64,000 bases of DNA, taken from contig CAVXYK010000012.1 of NCBI GenBank assembly GCA_963765875.1, positions 62,001-126,000 of the forward strand, written 5' to 3'. This document shows positions 27,248-36,140 of this stretch, in pieces (positions within the stretch are counted from its first letter, which is position 1; each line of letters opens with the position of its first letter). A model generated the notes under the pieces. It had not been told where the DNA came from and did not search any database. It saw only the letters and a program-made list of their open reading frames with translations. This DNA is from JAWKOK01 sp963765875. GTDB taxonomy: Bacteria > Chloroflexota > Anaerolineae > Caldilineales > Caldilineaceae. The translations under genes and the position numbers were made by a program.

Positions 27248-28060
27248 ATGAAAACCTATCGCAACATCAAACAGATCAAGAGCAAGGAGAAGATGGGCCG
27301 TCGCTTGAGCATGACCGGCCTGATCATTCTCTTTATTGGCCTGGGAGCCAGTTTCGTACCCAACATGTATCCGCCGACCGAACCGGCCCCCAACCAGTTC
27401 ACCGCCTTCCTACAGCAGTATTGGGCCTATATCAGCTTCGTTGCGTTGCCGGCGGGTTTCATCTTTGCCAGCTTCGGCAGCTACTACATCAACAAGTTCG
27501 CCAAACGGCGCTGGCCCGGCAGCAAGAAGATCGAACGACCCGATGAGGTCTTCGAACGCAGTCTGAAGGGCTTTGACGCCAAATTTTCGTATTTCACCTA
27601 CAGCCTGCCCTCACCCTATGTCGTGGTGGGGCCGTGCGGGGTATTGCTTTTTGCCATCCGCAGTGACAAGGGGCGCGTGATTGCCAAGGGTGACAAGTGG
27701 AAGGAGCCGTTTAGTCTGGGCCGAATCTTTACCGTCTTTGCACGAGAAGGCGTCGGCAGCCCGACACAGGATCTGCTGGATGGCGAGCGCAAGATTCGTG
27801 CGCTGTTGGAACAGACCGAGAACGAAGCGCTGAGGGAAGAGTTTGCCAATGTCCCGTTCGCAGGGGCGGCGGCCTTCATCAACGCAGATGTGCAGTTGGA
27901 GGTAGACAGCCCTGAGATTCCAGCGCTGCGCGCCGATCAGGTCAAGGAATTTGTACGTCGACAGGTCCGCGAGGTCAAGCTCAAGCCCAGTACGCTGCGT
28001 GAGCTTTCAGCCGCCTTGGTCGACGTTGCTCAGTTTTCGGACGACGATGACGAGGAGTAG
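27248..28060 (+). CDS. NERD-like membrane protein
   Basis: 270 residues from ATG 27248. The upstream frame runs through the repeat and is rejected. Two membrane helices (TGLIILFIGLGASFVP and YISFVALPAGFIFASFGSYY) are followed by a cytoplasmic domain with YVVVGPCGVLLFAIRSDKGR, SPTQDLLDGERKIRALLE and AAAFINADVQLEV. These segments resemble NERD (nuclease-related) domains, although the catalytic Asp-(Glu/Gln)-Lys pattern is not clear and may be lost. The end is strongly acidic (SDDDDEE). A stand-alone gene followed by a bidirectional hairpin. Confidence 0.6.
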   Translation: MKTYRNIKQIKSKEKMGRRLSMTGLIILFIGLGASFVPNMYPPTEPAPNQFTAFLQQYWAYISFVALPAGFIFASFGSYYINKFAKRRWPGSKKIERPDEVFERSLKGFDAKFSYFTYSLPSPYVVVGPCGVLLFAIRSDKGRVIAKGDKWKEPFSLGRIFTVFAREGVGSPTQDLLDGERKIRALLEQTENEALREEFANVPFAGAAAFINADVQLEVDSPEIPALRADQVKEFVRRQVREVKLKPSTLRELSAALVDVAQFSDDDDEE

Positions 28061-28140
28061 GTGAGTGGGTGAGTGGGTGACAGGTTGACGAAATAGGCAG
28101 TAGGATTTTTTCACCCACTCACCCTGTCACCCCCTCACCC
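28061..28140. terminator. Bidirectional hairpin between converging genes
   Basis: GTGAGTGGGTGA (28069-28080) pairs with TCACCCACTCAC (28111-28122). It starts just after the NERD-like stop and ends 9 bases before the radC stop. Being symmetric, it can serve both strands. Confidence 0.55.
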
Positions 28141-28148
28141 CATCGCAT

Positions 28149-28825
28149 CTACTTAAACCCCAGCCCCCGCTCCTTCAAGCTCACATAGCGATTGCGACCG
28201 ATCACAATGTGGTCCAGCACCTTGATGTCGAGCAGTTGACCGGCCTCGACGATCATCTCGGTGACGCGTACGTCCTCGGGGCTGGGTGACGGATCGCCGC
28301 TGGGATGGTTGTGCACAACAATGATTGAGGCACTATTGGCGCGAACGGCGGCACGGAAGACCTCCCCGACGCGCACCACTGCGGCGTTGAGGCTGCCGGC
28401 ATAGACATCGGCAATTCGTGTGACGTAGTTCTTGGTATCGAGTAGCACCGTGCGCAGATGTTCCTGCTCCAACAGCCCCATTTCCATCATCAGCAAATTG
28501 GCCACATCGGTGGGCGTGCGTACTTGAAGTCGCTCATCCGGCGAGGCCAACAGCACTCGTTTCCCCAACTCGATTGCAGCGTGAAGCTGGGCTGCTTTGG
28601 CCGGGCCAATGCCATGGACCTGGCACAGATCATCAAAGCCGGCCTGGGCCAGTCCGCCGGCGCCGCCAAAGTCGGCTAACAGGCGCTCTCCCATGCGGAT
28701 AGCGCTCTCGCCTCGGTTCCCTACGCGCAATATGATGGCAACAAGTTCGGCAGTACTCAAGGCGCCCGCTCCGGCGTACGTAAGCCGTTCACGCGGGCGA
28801 AGATCATGGGCAGATCACGGATCAT
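28149..28825 (-). CDS. radC: RadC/JAB1-type protein with N-terminal frame break
   Basis: The MPN/JAB1 metal-site motif is present as IIVVHNHPSGDPSPSPEDV, with an N-terminal helix-hairpin-helix (QVHGIGPAKAAQLHAA). The uninterrupted frame starts only at TTG 28760. Upstream, ATG at 28825 gives MIRDLP, and the proper frame then continues DLRPRERLTYAGAGALSTAE, the standard RadC start. They are joined if one C is added to the CCC at about 28810. The total would then be 225 residues, the normal family length. RadC proteins were named for DNA repair, but their role is uncertain. Confidence 0.85.
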
Positions 28826-29006
28826 TGGACGATAGTCGGGGGATTGCATACGGTCCACAGTTGACTCCTCGGGGGTGGGTCGGATATCGGTTTTCTGGGA
28901 TTCCAGTGATATACTCGAGGTCTGGGAAAAGTGCGCCTGTTGATTGTTCAACCGCATACCATCAATACTGTCATTATAGCGCACACCAGCAAACAGCCAA
29001 TCGAAA

Positions 29007-29766
29007 ATGAAAACCCATTTCTACGAAAGAACCGCCTACCGTCTGTCCGAACAACCTGTCCCTGCGTGTTTCATCAAACTCGACACCCTATTTGATGCGT
29101 TGCTACCGACCAGTGCTGACCAGCCGCTCGCCTACAGCCTTGTGCTGGCAGAGAGCATCTGCGCGCGAATGGCAGAGGTCGAAATGTATGCGTTTCTGAT
29201 CGAAGATGCGCGCAAACGGCCAGAACCTGGATCGCGCGGAAATGGACTACGAGAGCGACTTGAAGGCGGCCGTCTTGACACGTTCATTCTTGGTCGGCTA
29301 TATCGCCGCCTGTCGCGGCCTATTGGATGCCTGCGCCGTGGCGCTTTCAGCACTTCACGATCTCCCGGTTGCCGGTGCAGAATGTTCGTTTCACAATGGT
29401 GATTTCTGGCACCAATTCGTCGTGAAAGCGCCCAATATCCAGCGTCGCTATCATCCTTTGCGCCTATTCTTCAACGAGGTCTTTCAGTGGTGCACCGAAA
29501 TGTCGCTGCGGATCATGCCCGTGGTTCTGCTCCAGCACCACTACGGAAAATTCTCACGGCGCGAGACACTGCTTCAAGTCCTGGATGAACGAGATATTGA
29601 CATCAAGGTCGTGACCGATGACGCCATCGGCCATCATTGGGTCGATCCGATTGAACTGCACACACGCTGGAAACCCCAGTTTCTGACTCTGTGCGAAAAG
29701 CTATGCCATGACATCGGCGTGGTGGTAGAGACCGATCAGAGGGCCGGAATCGAGTTCGGCGAGTAA
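29007..29766 (+). CDS. Hypothetical protein, two frames joined by a one-base break
   Basis: Frame one (MKTHFYERTAYRLSEQPVPA to FLIEDARKR) runs into noise after 29222. Frame two takes up exactly there with NGQNLDRAEMDYESDLKAAV and continues to TAG-free end at 29766. The span is 760 bases, one more than a multiple of three. Removing one A from AAA near 29216 gives a single protein of about 252 residues. It has a helical middle (FLVGYIAACRGLLDACAVAL) and FHNGDFWHQFVVKAPN. I do not recognise the family. The break is more likely an indel than two genes. Confidence 0.6.
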
Positions 29767-29822
29767 CGTCAAGGCAGACGAGGACGATTGGCCGAACACT
29801 CACAACGAAAGAGAATGCACTT

Positions 29823-31415
29823 GTGAAAGGCGCGATTGCTGCAGGAGACCCGCAGACCGCTGCGGCCGGCAGCGCAATTCTGAAGATAGGCGGCAATGCC
29901 GTTGACGCGGCGGTGGCCGCCGCATTTGCATCCTTTGTGGCCGAACCATCGATCGTCAACATTGGCGGCGGTGGCGTTGCACTGGTTGTAGATAGCCATT
30001 CTGATCTGCGGCTCGTCTTTGACTTTTTCAGTACCATGCCGTCGGGTGAACTCACACCGGCTTCTGATTTCCATGAGGTCATCATTGACTTTGGCGCCGA
30101 ACAGCAACCGTTTCATATTGGACGCGCCAGCGTCGCTGTCCCAGGCGTCGTTGCCGGGCTCTGCGCGATGGCAGCCGAGCACGGGACATTGCCCCTCGCC
30201 ACCCTACTGGAACCAGCGATCAGACTGGCGCGTGAGGGCGCGCTGCTCAGTCCTGCCCAAGCCTATGTCTACAACATTTTGCAGCCCATTTTTCAGGACA
30301 CAAGCAGACTTGCGGACCTCTATCTGCCGGAGGGTCGCCCTGTTGAGATCGGCGAACGCTTCGTATTCTCTAACCTGGCCGAAACGCTAGACCAACTAGG
30401 CGAAGAGGGCCCCGATCTGTTCTACACCGGCGATGTCGGGAATGCAATCATCATCGACCAGCAGGCCAACGGCGGGCTGCTGACCCCGTCCGATCTCGCC
30501 GCCTATGAGGTTTTCCACCTGAGCCCTCTTTCCATAGACTATCGTGGGTTCACCATTCTGCTGCCGCCCCCCTCCTCATCGGGCGGCGTACTGGTTGCCT
30601 TTGCGCTCAAGCTGTTGGCCACACGCCCATTGGACGCAATGGTCCACAATTCGGCGCCCCATCTGCACCTGCTCTCCGAGATCATGCGCCTCACAAATGT
30701 AGCCCGACGCGATTGGGATGCCCATCGGGATCTGGGCGAGCATCGAATCACATGGTTTCTCTCCGAGGCCCATGTCGATCTCTACCGACGACGGCTGGAC
30801 GCAATTCTGAACGGTGAAGCTGCCCCGGCTGAACCGGAGTTTGCGCCGGGACCTAGCGACACAACCCATATCAGCGTCGTGGATCAGAGCGGGCTGCTGG
30901 TTAGCGTAACGACATCAGCCGGCGAGAACGCCGGATTTGTCGTCGGCGACACAGGCGTCTGCCTCAACAACATGCTGGGCGAAGAGGATCTGCATCCTCA
31001 CGGTTTCCATCAATTGCCGCCCGGCCAACGGCTGTCGACCATGATGACGCCAGTCGTTGTCATCCACGACAACGAGCCTGTCTTGGCCATCGGCAGTGGC
31101 GGCAGCAACCGCATTCGCTCAGCCATCCTTCAGGTTCTGAGCAATTTTCTCGATTTCGACATGTCCCTGTCGGATGCCGTCAACACGGATCGCATACATT
31201 TTGAGGCGGATACGCTACAGGTGGAAGGCGGAGTCAACGCTGCGGTCGTGGCGGAACTACGTGCGCAAGGCCATCGTGTCAATTACTGGCAGGGAACCAA
31301 TATGTTCTTCGGCGGTGCACACGCTGTAGCGCTGCAAGGCGGCCAATTGACGCCGGCTGGGGATCACCGCCGCGGCGGGTCGACTGAAATTGTCGAGACG
31401 GGTCGCAACGAATAG
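29823..31415 (+). CDS. Gamma-glutamyltransferase family protein
   Basis: 530 residues beginning at GTG 29823 (MKGAIAAGDPQTAAAGSAIL, with GGNAVDAAVAAAF). The family matures by self-cleavage before a threonine. DTTHISVVDQSG supplies that Thr, and further motifs include GFVVGDTGVCLNNMLG, PGQRLSTMMTPVVV and GSGGSNRIRSAILQVL. No signal peptide is visible, so a cytosolic location is likely, unlike periplasmic GGTs. It may hydrolyse or transfer gamma-glutamyl groups, or be a cephalosporin acylase-like relative. No partner genes are adjacent. Confidence 0.88.
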   Translation: MKGAIAAGDPQTAAAGSAILKIGGNAVDAAVAAAFASFVAEPSIVNIGGGGVALVVDSHSDLRLVFDFFSTMPSGELTPASDFHEVIIDFGAEQQPFHIGRASVAVPGVVAGLCAMAAEHGTLPLATLLEPAIRLAREGALLSPAQAYVYNILQPIFQDTSRLADLYLPEGRPVEIGERFVFSNLAETLDQLGEEGPDLFYTGDVGNAIIIDQQANGGLLTPSDLAAYEVFHLSPLSIDYRGFTILLPPPSSSGGVLVAFALKLLATRPLDAMVHNSAPHLHLLSEIMRLTNVARRDWDAHRDLGEHRITWFLSEAHVDLYRRRLDAILNGEAAPAEPEFAPGPSDTTHISVVDQSGLLVSVTTSAGENAGFVVGDTGVCLNNMLGEEDLHPHGFHQLPPGQRLSTMMTPVVVIHDNEPVLAIGSGGSNRIRSAILQVLSNFLDFDMSLSDAVNTDRIHFEADTLQVEGGVNAAVVAELRAQGHRVNYWQGTNMFFGGAHAVALQGGQLTPAGDHRRGGSTEIVETGRNE

Positions 31416-31464
31416 GCTTGGCCACATCGAAGTCAACAGCGCATATGGCGGTACAATTTCGCAT

Positions 31465-31494
31465 TTGACAAGCTTGCACCCCAGGCGGTAAAAT
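31465..31494 (+). promoter_or_regulatory. Promoter of the dtxR gene, probably leaderless
   Basis: TTGACA at 31465-31470, an 18-base spacer, and TAAAAT at 31489-31494. A start of transcription 6-7 bases beyond would fall on the ATG at 31500. No ribosome-binding site precedes the ATG, in agreement with a leaderless transcript. Confidence 0.65.
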
Positions 31495-31507
31495 TAGCCA
31501 TGGCTAA
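31494..31507. promoter_or_regulatory. Candidate DtxR autoregulatory operator over the start codon
   Basis: TTAGCCATGGCTAA is a perfect 14-bp palindrome spanning the -10 end, the start point and the ATG. DtxR/IdeR boxes are palindromes with TTAG...CTAA ends, so this fits the gene's own product. It is partly fixed by coding needs (Met-Ala-Lys). Confidence 0.5.
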
Positions 31508-32186
31508 ATTGAAGCTTGTGTCGCAAACACATCCTCTGACCTCTGCCCACGAAGATTATTTGAAGGCGATCTACCTTCTTAACAATCAGGGAAACCGGGT
31601 CACCAATTCGGCGCTGGCCGGCTATCTTGAAGTCTCACCTGCGTCGACGACCAACATGGTCAAGAAATTGGGCGAATTGGGACTGGTTCAATACACGCCC
31701 TACCAGAACATCAGCCTGACATCTCAAGGCGAACAGGTAGCGCTTGAAGTCCTGCGCCACCATCGACTTCTTGAGCTCTATCTCCACGACAAGCTCAACC
31801 TTCCCTGGGATCAGGTTCATGCCGAAGCGGAAAAGCTTGAGCATGTGATGAGTGATGCTCTGGAAGAGGCAATTGCTGCTGCGCTGGGCAACCCGACCAT
31901 CGATCCTCATGGCGATCCCATCCCCACAAAAGATGGCCATATCGAGCCGGTTGAAGGACATCCGCTCAGTGAAGCAATGTCCAACTGTTCCTATCGGCTC
32001 GTACGTGTTCTTCTGCAAGATTCGCAGCGACTTAGCTATCTTGGAGACCTGGGCCTCTATCCGAATACCGAAATCACCTTGCACAAACGAGCTCCATTCA
32101 ATGGACCGCTGCTAATTGAAATCGACGGCGAACACCACGCATTGGCGCATGACATGGCAGAATCGCTCCTGGTAACAGACGCCTAG
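31500..32186 (+). CDS. DtxR/MntR-family metal-dependent repressor
   Basis: 228 residues. The N-terminal winged helix (LTSAHEDYLKAIYLL; recognition helix SPASTTNMVKKLGELGLV) is followed by the metal-binding dimerisation region (LEVLRHHRLLELYL, AEKLEHVMSDALEEAI) and PTIDPHGDPIPTKDG. The C-terminal SH3/FeoA-like domain (YLGDLGLYPNTEITLHKRAP) is full length. With Fe2+ or Mn2+ bound it would repress iron uptake genes. The feo operon lies directly downstream on the same strand under its own promoter. The gene itself probably autoregulates. Confidence 0.92.
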   Translation: MAKLKLVSQTHPLTSAHEDYLKAIYLLNNQGNRVTNSALAGYLEVSPASTTNMVKKLGELGLVQYTPYQNISLTSQGEQVALEVLRHHRLLELYLHDKLNLPWDQVHAEAEKLEHVMSDALEEAIAAALGNPTIDPHGDPIPTKDGHIEPVEGHPLSEAMSNCSYRLVRVLLQDSQRLSYLGDLGLYPNTEITLHKRAPFNGPLLIEIDGEHHALAHDMAESLLVTDA

Positions 32187-32312
32187 GTCGCTGACGTCCA
32201 AGTAGCGGCAGCCTGGCAGCGATATGCTCGGCCATATCCGGCACCGCCCATTTGCCCAGGAACATTTTCCAATAGCAAGTTGTCCGTGAGAGTCGCATTC
32301 TCCATTTACTAC

Positions 32313-32330
32313 ATTTAGTCTAGACAAAAT
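32313..32330. promoter_or_regulatory. DtxR-like operator of the feo operon
   Basis: ATTTAGTCTAGACAAAAT is an 18-bp palindrome with one mismatched pair, centred on GTCTAGAC and located three bases before the -35 element. It is the best candidate for the iron-dependent operator of the feo genes. Confidence 0.55.
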
Positions 32331-32332
32331 CA

Positions 32333-32361
32333 TTGATCAAGCCAAATGAAAATGTTATATT
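32333..32361 (+). promoter_or_regulatory. Promoter of the feo operon
   Basis: TTGATC (32333-32338), 17 bases, TATATT (32356-32361). Start of transcription near 32368 leaves an 85-base leader that opens with the hairpin at 32376-32400. Confidence 0.6.
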
Positions 32362-32375
32362 GGTTTGAGAAAGAT

Positions 32376-32400
32376 CATGTGCTGAAAAACTCAGCACATG
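32376..32400 (+). promoter_or_regulatory. Leader hairpin of the feo operon
   Basis: CATGTGCTGA and TCAGCACATG pair perfectly around AAAAC at the very 5' end of the predicted transcript. It is followed by a purine-rich stretch to the ribosome site. It may stabilise the mRNA or regulate it. There is no T-run, so it is not a terminator. Confidence 0.5.
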
Positions 32401-32452
32401 CCGAAGAGAGAAGAAGAGCAGAAAGAAAAAGGGCGAGAAGAGAGGATTCATT

Positions 32453-33601
32453 ATGACCAATCCATTGGTGATCTTGCTCGTCGGGCTCGGAATTCTAGGC
32501 ATTGTGTTGGCTATAGTCTGGCCCGGTAGAGGCGTGATCGCACGCAGCCGCCGTCAACGCCGCATGACAGGCAGAGTCTTGCGCGAAGACGCTGTAAAGC
32601 ACATTTTCGTGACGACTAACAACGGTCTCTATCCGACGCTACAGAGCGTGGCCGGCTCGCTTGAAATCTCCAACAATGAAGCCAGCGACCTCATCCACGA
32701 TCTGGAGCAACGCGGCCTGGTAGGACTCAGCGAAGGTACGCTCTTTTTGACCGATGAGGGTCGCGCGTCAGCGCTTCACGTACTGCGCGCGCATCGACTG
32801 TGGGAGCGCTACCTGGCCGACAAGACCGGCTACGAAGAGACGGAATGGCATGATCGTGCGGAGCGCTATGAGCATAGTACGTCGCCTGACCAGTTGGAGG
32901 TAATGGCGGCGCAGCTCGGCAATCCCACCTATGACCCACATGGGGATCCCATTCCAAGTCCCACCGGCCGAATGGTGCAACACGAGAGCAAGCTGCTCAA
33001 CCAGCTGGAAGCAGGGGAGATCGGGCGAATCGTCCACATTGAGGACGAGCCGAGCGCCATCTACGCCCAACTGGTAGCCGAAGGGCTATACCCGGGCCTT
33101 CGCGTTCAGGTGCTCGAAAAATCACCCCAGCGCATTTGCTTCTGGGGCAACGGCGATGAACATGTACTGGCCCCGGTCGTGGCCGGCAACTTGGCCATTG
33201 CGCCGATGGCGGCCGAACCGACAGAGGTTCTGGCACCCAGAAGCCGGCTCAGTGATCTAAACATCGGCGAGCAGGGCAGAGTCACAGGCATCTCCAAAGC
33301 ATGCCGAGGAGCCGAACGCCGGCGATTCATGGATCTGGGCGTGTTGCCCGGCACCGTGATCAGCGCTGAGATGATCAGCCCAAGCGGCGACCCGACGGCC
33401 TATCTCATCCGCGATGCACTGATCGGCTTGCGCAGCGAACAGGCCGCATACATCTACATTGAGCCTGTCACGGAAGCAGATGGCACTGAATTGAACAACG
33501 ATGAATCGAAGGACAAGCCAGTCTCAGCAGAGCCGGCCGCAGCAGAGTCGGTCTCAGTCGATTCCGTTTCAGCCGAAACCGTTCTAGAGGTATCAGCATG
33601 A
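32453..33601 (+). CDS. Membrane-anchored DtxR-like protein fused to two FeoA domains
   Basis: 382 residues. An N-terminal membrane helix (LVILLVGLGILGIVLAIVW) leads into a DtxR-like winged helix (LQSVAGSLEISNNEASDLIH) and the dimerisation-type helix (LRAHRLWERYLADKTGYEET, TYDPHGDPIPSPTGR). Then come two FeoA/SH3 domains: residues about 180-250 (LYPGLRVQVLEKSPQRICFW) and 265-340 (FMDLGVLPGTVISAEMISPS). The tail is a low-complexity Ser/Ala/Glu/Val repeat. FeoA assists the Fe2+ transporter FeoB. The fused DNA-binding-type part at the membrane may act only as a metal sensor. Overlaps the FeoB GTPase gene by four bases. Confidence 0.85.
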   Translation: MTNPLVILLVGLGILGIVLAIVWPGRGVIARSRRQRRMTGRVLREDAVKHIFVTTNNGLYPTLQSVAGSLEISNNEASDLIHDLEQRGLVGLSEGTLFLTDEGRASALHVLRAHRLWERYLADKTGYEETEWHDRAERYEHSTSPDQLEVMAAQLGNPTYDPHGDPIPSPTGRMVQHESKLLNQLEAGEIGRIVHIEDEPSAIYAQLVAEGLYPGLRVQVLEKSPQRICFWGNGDEHVLAPVVAGNLAIAPMAAEPTEVLAPRSRLSDLNIGEQGRVTGISKACRGAERRRFMDLGVLPGTVISAEMISPSGDPTAYLIRDALIGLRSEQAAYIYIEPVTEADGTELNNDESKDKPVSAEPAAAESVSVDSVSAETVLEVSA

Positions 33602-34467
33602 GCAACAAACTGGAAACCGTACCAACTCAGACCCCGCCGGCAAGCGCGGCCTGCGCAACCTGTCCGGCGCACAACATCAACAACTTGAAAAAGCTTGGCG
33701 TCGATATGTCAGACTGGGACTACGTCATTGGCCTGGCAGGGAACCCCAACACCGGCAAGAGCACCGTCTTTAACGCACTGACCGGCCTGCGACAACATAC
33801 CGGCAACTGGCCGGGAAAGACTGTCGCACGCGCCGAGGGCGGCTTCGAATATGCCGACAGCCGCTACAAGATCATCGACTTGCCCGGCACCTACTCGTTG
33901 TTGGCTACCAGCCTAGACGAAGAGGTGGCCCGCGATTTCATCCTCTTTGGACAGCCGGATGTGACCGTCATCGTCGTCGATGCCACCCGGCTGGAGCGCA
34001 ACCTGAATCTGGCATTGCAGGTTCTAGAGATCACAGACCGGGCCGTCATCTGTCTCAACTTGATGGACGAGGCGAAACGGCGAGGCTTACAGGTCGATGA
34101 CCGCAGACTGGCCCGCGATCTGGGCGTTCCGGTCGTGCCGACGGCCGCACGCCAAGGACAGGGAATTCCCGAGCTGCTGCAAGCCATTGATGATGTGGCC
34201 AGCGGACGCACCATCTGCAAACCCCATCGCATCAAGGACCAGCCGCCGACGCTCAAAAAAGCCGTTGACACGCTGGCCGGCCAACTCAATGAACTCTACC
34301 CCAATCTCCCCAATGCAAACTGGGTCGCGCTCCGTCTATTGGACGGCGATGCACGCATCGTATCGGCTATGCGAACCGGCGAGTTGGAACAATTGGGGCA
34401 ATTGGGCGACCCGCCGATCACCAGCCAACTGGTCGCGACCAGCCTCAAACTGGAGGTGGCCAATTGA
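33598..34467 (+). CDS. feoB: FeoB G domain (separate GTPase subunit)
   Basis: 289 residues. Ras-like motifs are all present: G1 GNPNTGKST, G3 DLPGTYSLL, G4 NLMDEAKRRG. The guanine-dissociation helical domain follows. A Cys-containing N-terminus (CATCPAHNINNL) precedes the G domain and could bind iron. In most bacteria this domain is the N-terminal part of one FeoB protein. Here it is a gene of its own whose stop overlaps the TTG start of the permease gene. GTP hydrolysis would drive ferrous iron uptake. Confidence 0.93.
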   Translation: MSNKLETVPTQTPPASAACATCPAHNINNLKKLGVDMSDWDYVIGLAGNPNTGKSTVFNALTGLRQHTGNWPGKTVARAEGGFEYADSRYKIIDLPGTYSLLATSLDEEVARDFILFGQPDVTVIVVDATRLERNLNLALQVLEITDRAVICLNLMDEAKRRGLQVDDRRLARDLGVPVVPTAARQGQGIPELLQAIDDVASGRTICKPHRIKDQPPTLKKAVDTLAGQLNELYPNLPNANWVALRLLDGDARIVSAMRTGELEQLGQLGDPPITSQLVATSLKLEVAN

Positions 34468-35945
34468 GCGCAAATAGCATAAGCATCGCCGGCGGCCCCA
34501 GAGGCCAGGCGCCAGAGGCCGAGATGACACCCGAGGACATCATTGCCACGGCCAGCAATCTGCGCTGGCAGATCGGCGACGACCTCCATGAACAGGTCAT
34601 GAGCACGCTCTACGCCGACGCAACCGAGATCGCATCACGGTCGGTGAACCGGCCCGACGAGAAGCCGCGCTTCGACATGGAACGCACCATCGACGGGCTA
34701 GTGACCAGCCGACGCTGGGGTTTCCCGATCATGATCGCCCTTTTCACAGTGGTCATCTGGATCACCATCATCGGGGCCAATATCCCATCGCAGATGCTGG
34801 CGACGCTATTGTTGGACACAATCTATCCATGGCTGAAGGAAATCTTCGCCATGATCGGCATTCCCTGGTGGCTGGACGGGCTTGTGCTCGACGGCATGTA
34901 CCTCACCACGGCCTGGGTCATCGCAGTCATGTTGCCGCCCATGGCCATCTTCTTCCCACTCTTCACGCTGCTGGAAGACTTCGGTTACTTGCCCAGAGTC
35001 GCCTTCAATCTGGACAATCTCTTCCGCAAATCCGGCGCACACGGCAAGCAGTCCCTGAGCATGATGATGGGCTACGGCTGCAATGCGGCCGGCGTCATCG
35101 CCACCCGCATCATCGACAGCCCACGCGAGCGCATGATCGCCATCGTCACCAACAACTTTGCGCTCTGCAACGGTCGATGGCCTACTATCATTCTGATTTC
35201 GGTGATCTTCATCGGTGCGTTGGCCCCGCCCTTTCTCGCCGGTTTCGTATCCGCGTTGACGGTTGTCGGCGTGGCCATGCTCGGCGTCTTCCTGACCTTC
35301 CTCGTCTCCTGGGGGCTTTCGCGCACATGGCTGCGCGGCGAAGTGTCGACCTTCAGCCTGGAGCTGCCCCCCTATCGACCGCCACGCGTCTGGCAGACCA
35401 TCTACACATCGCTCATCGACCGCACCATCTATGTGCTTTGGCGAGCCATTATCTTCGCGCTGCCTGCGGGCGCGGCCATCTGGCTGTTTGCCAACATCAC
35501 CATCAACGGCACATCGATCGCCGAGTACATGATCACCTTCCTCAATCCTGTGGGGCTACTGATTGGACTCAACGGCGTGATTCTGGTTGCCTACATCGTC
35601 GCCATCCCGGCCAACGAAATCGTCATGCCGACCATTCTCATGTTGACCGTGCTGACGTTGGGGGTGACCAGCGCCGGAACCGATGCCGGCGTCATCTTTG
35701 AGCTGGATTCAGGAGCGGACACGCTGGCCATTTTGACGGCCGGAGGCTGGACCCTGCTGACCGCAGTCAACCTGATGATTTTCAGCCTGATCCACAATCC
35801 ATGCAGCACGACGATTTACACGATCTACAAGGAGACCGGCAGCCGCAAATGGACAACCGTTGCCGCGTTGTTGCCACTGGTCATGGGCTTCGTCGTCACC
35901 TTCTTCGTCGCCCAAATTTGGCGCACGGTAGCCATGTTCCTTTAG
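34464..35945 (+). CDS. feoB: FeoB permease domain (separate membrane subunit)
   Basis: 493 residues starting at TTG 34464 (TTGA overlap with the previous stop). A soluble N-terminal stretch (about 80 residues) leads into roughly ten membrane helices. FeoB membrane-core signatures are GKQSLSMMMGYGCNAAGVIA, with the pore cysteine, TNNFALCNGRWPT with a second Cys, and PANEIVMPTILMLTVL. It is the Fe2+ channel half of the split FeoB. Two-gene FeoB systems occur in some anaerobic lineages. Followed by a terminator at 35966. Confidence 0.93.
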   Translation: MSANSISIAGGPRGQAPEAEMTPEDIIATASNLRWQIGDDLHEQVMSTLYADATEIASRSVNRPDEKPRFDMERTIDGLVTSRRWGFPIMIALFTVVIWITIIGANIPSQMLATLLLDTIYPWLKEIFAMIGIPWWLDGLVLDGMYLTTAWVIAVMLPPMAIFFPLFTLLEDFGYLPRVAFNLDNLFRKSGAHGKQSLSMMMGYGCNAAGVIATRIIDSPRERMIAIVTNNFALCNGRWPTIILISVIFIGALAPPFLAGFVSALTVVGVAMLGVFLTFLVSWGLSRTWLRGEVSTFSLELPPYRPPRVWQTIYTSLIDRTIYVLWRAIIFALPAGAAIWLFANITINGTSIAEYMITFLNPVGLLIGLNGVILVAYIVAIPANEIVMPTILMLTVLTLGVTSAGTDAGVIFELDSGADTLAILTAGGWTLLTAVNLMIFSLIHNPCSTTIYTIYKETGSRKWTTVAALLPLVMGFVVTFFVAQIWRTVAMFL

Positions 35946-35965
35946 CACAAAGAATCGCCAAGCCG

Positions 35966-36018
35966 GAAGCGTGCGAAGCAGTCTGATTCAGGCCGGTTTG
36001 CACGCTTCTTTCTTTCTC
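35966..36018 (+). terminator. Terminator of the feo operon
   Basis: GAAGCGTGC (35966-35974) pairs with GCACGCTTC (36000-36008), followed by TTTCTTTCT, 20 bases beyond the permease stop. Confidence 0.75.
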
Positions 36019-36054
36019 AAGAAACGATTCTCTGGTATACTATGAAGTTACTGA

Positions 36055-36092
36055 AGCTCATGCGAAACCACTGGGGTTCGCATGAGCTTTTT
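36055..36092 (+). terminator. Second rho-independent terminator before the membrane protein gene
   Basis: AGCTCATGCGAA (36055-36066) and TTCGCATGAGCT (36077-36088) form a perfect 12-bp stem, then TTTTTCTCTTT. Either a backup terminator or an attenuator for the gene at 36141. Confidence 0.75.
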
Positions 36093-36140
36093 CTCTTTCG
36101 CCGGGTTTCACCGGCCATTTGATTGAAGATTGAGTTTCCG

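Noticed and set aside
31500..32400. A riboswitch in the feo leader
   Set aside because: Only one simple hairpin and a purine-rich stretch. No known riboswitch core was recognised.
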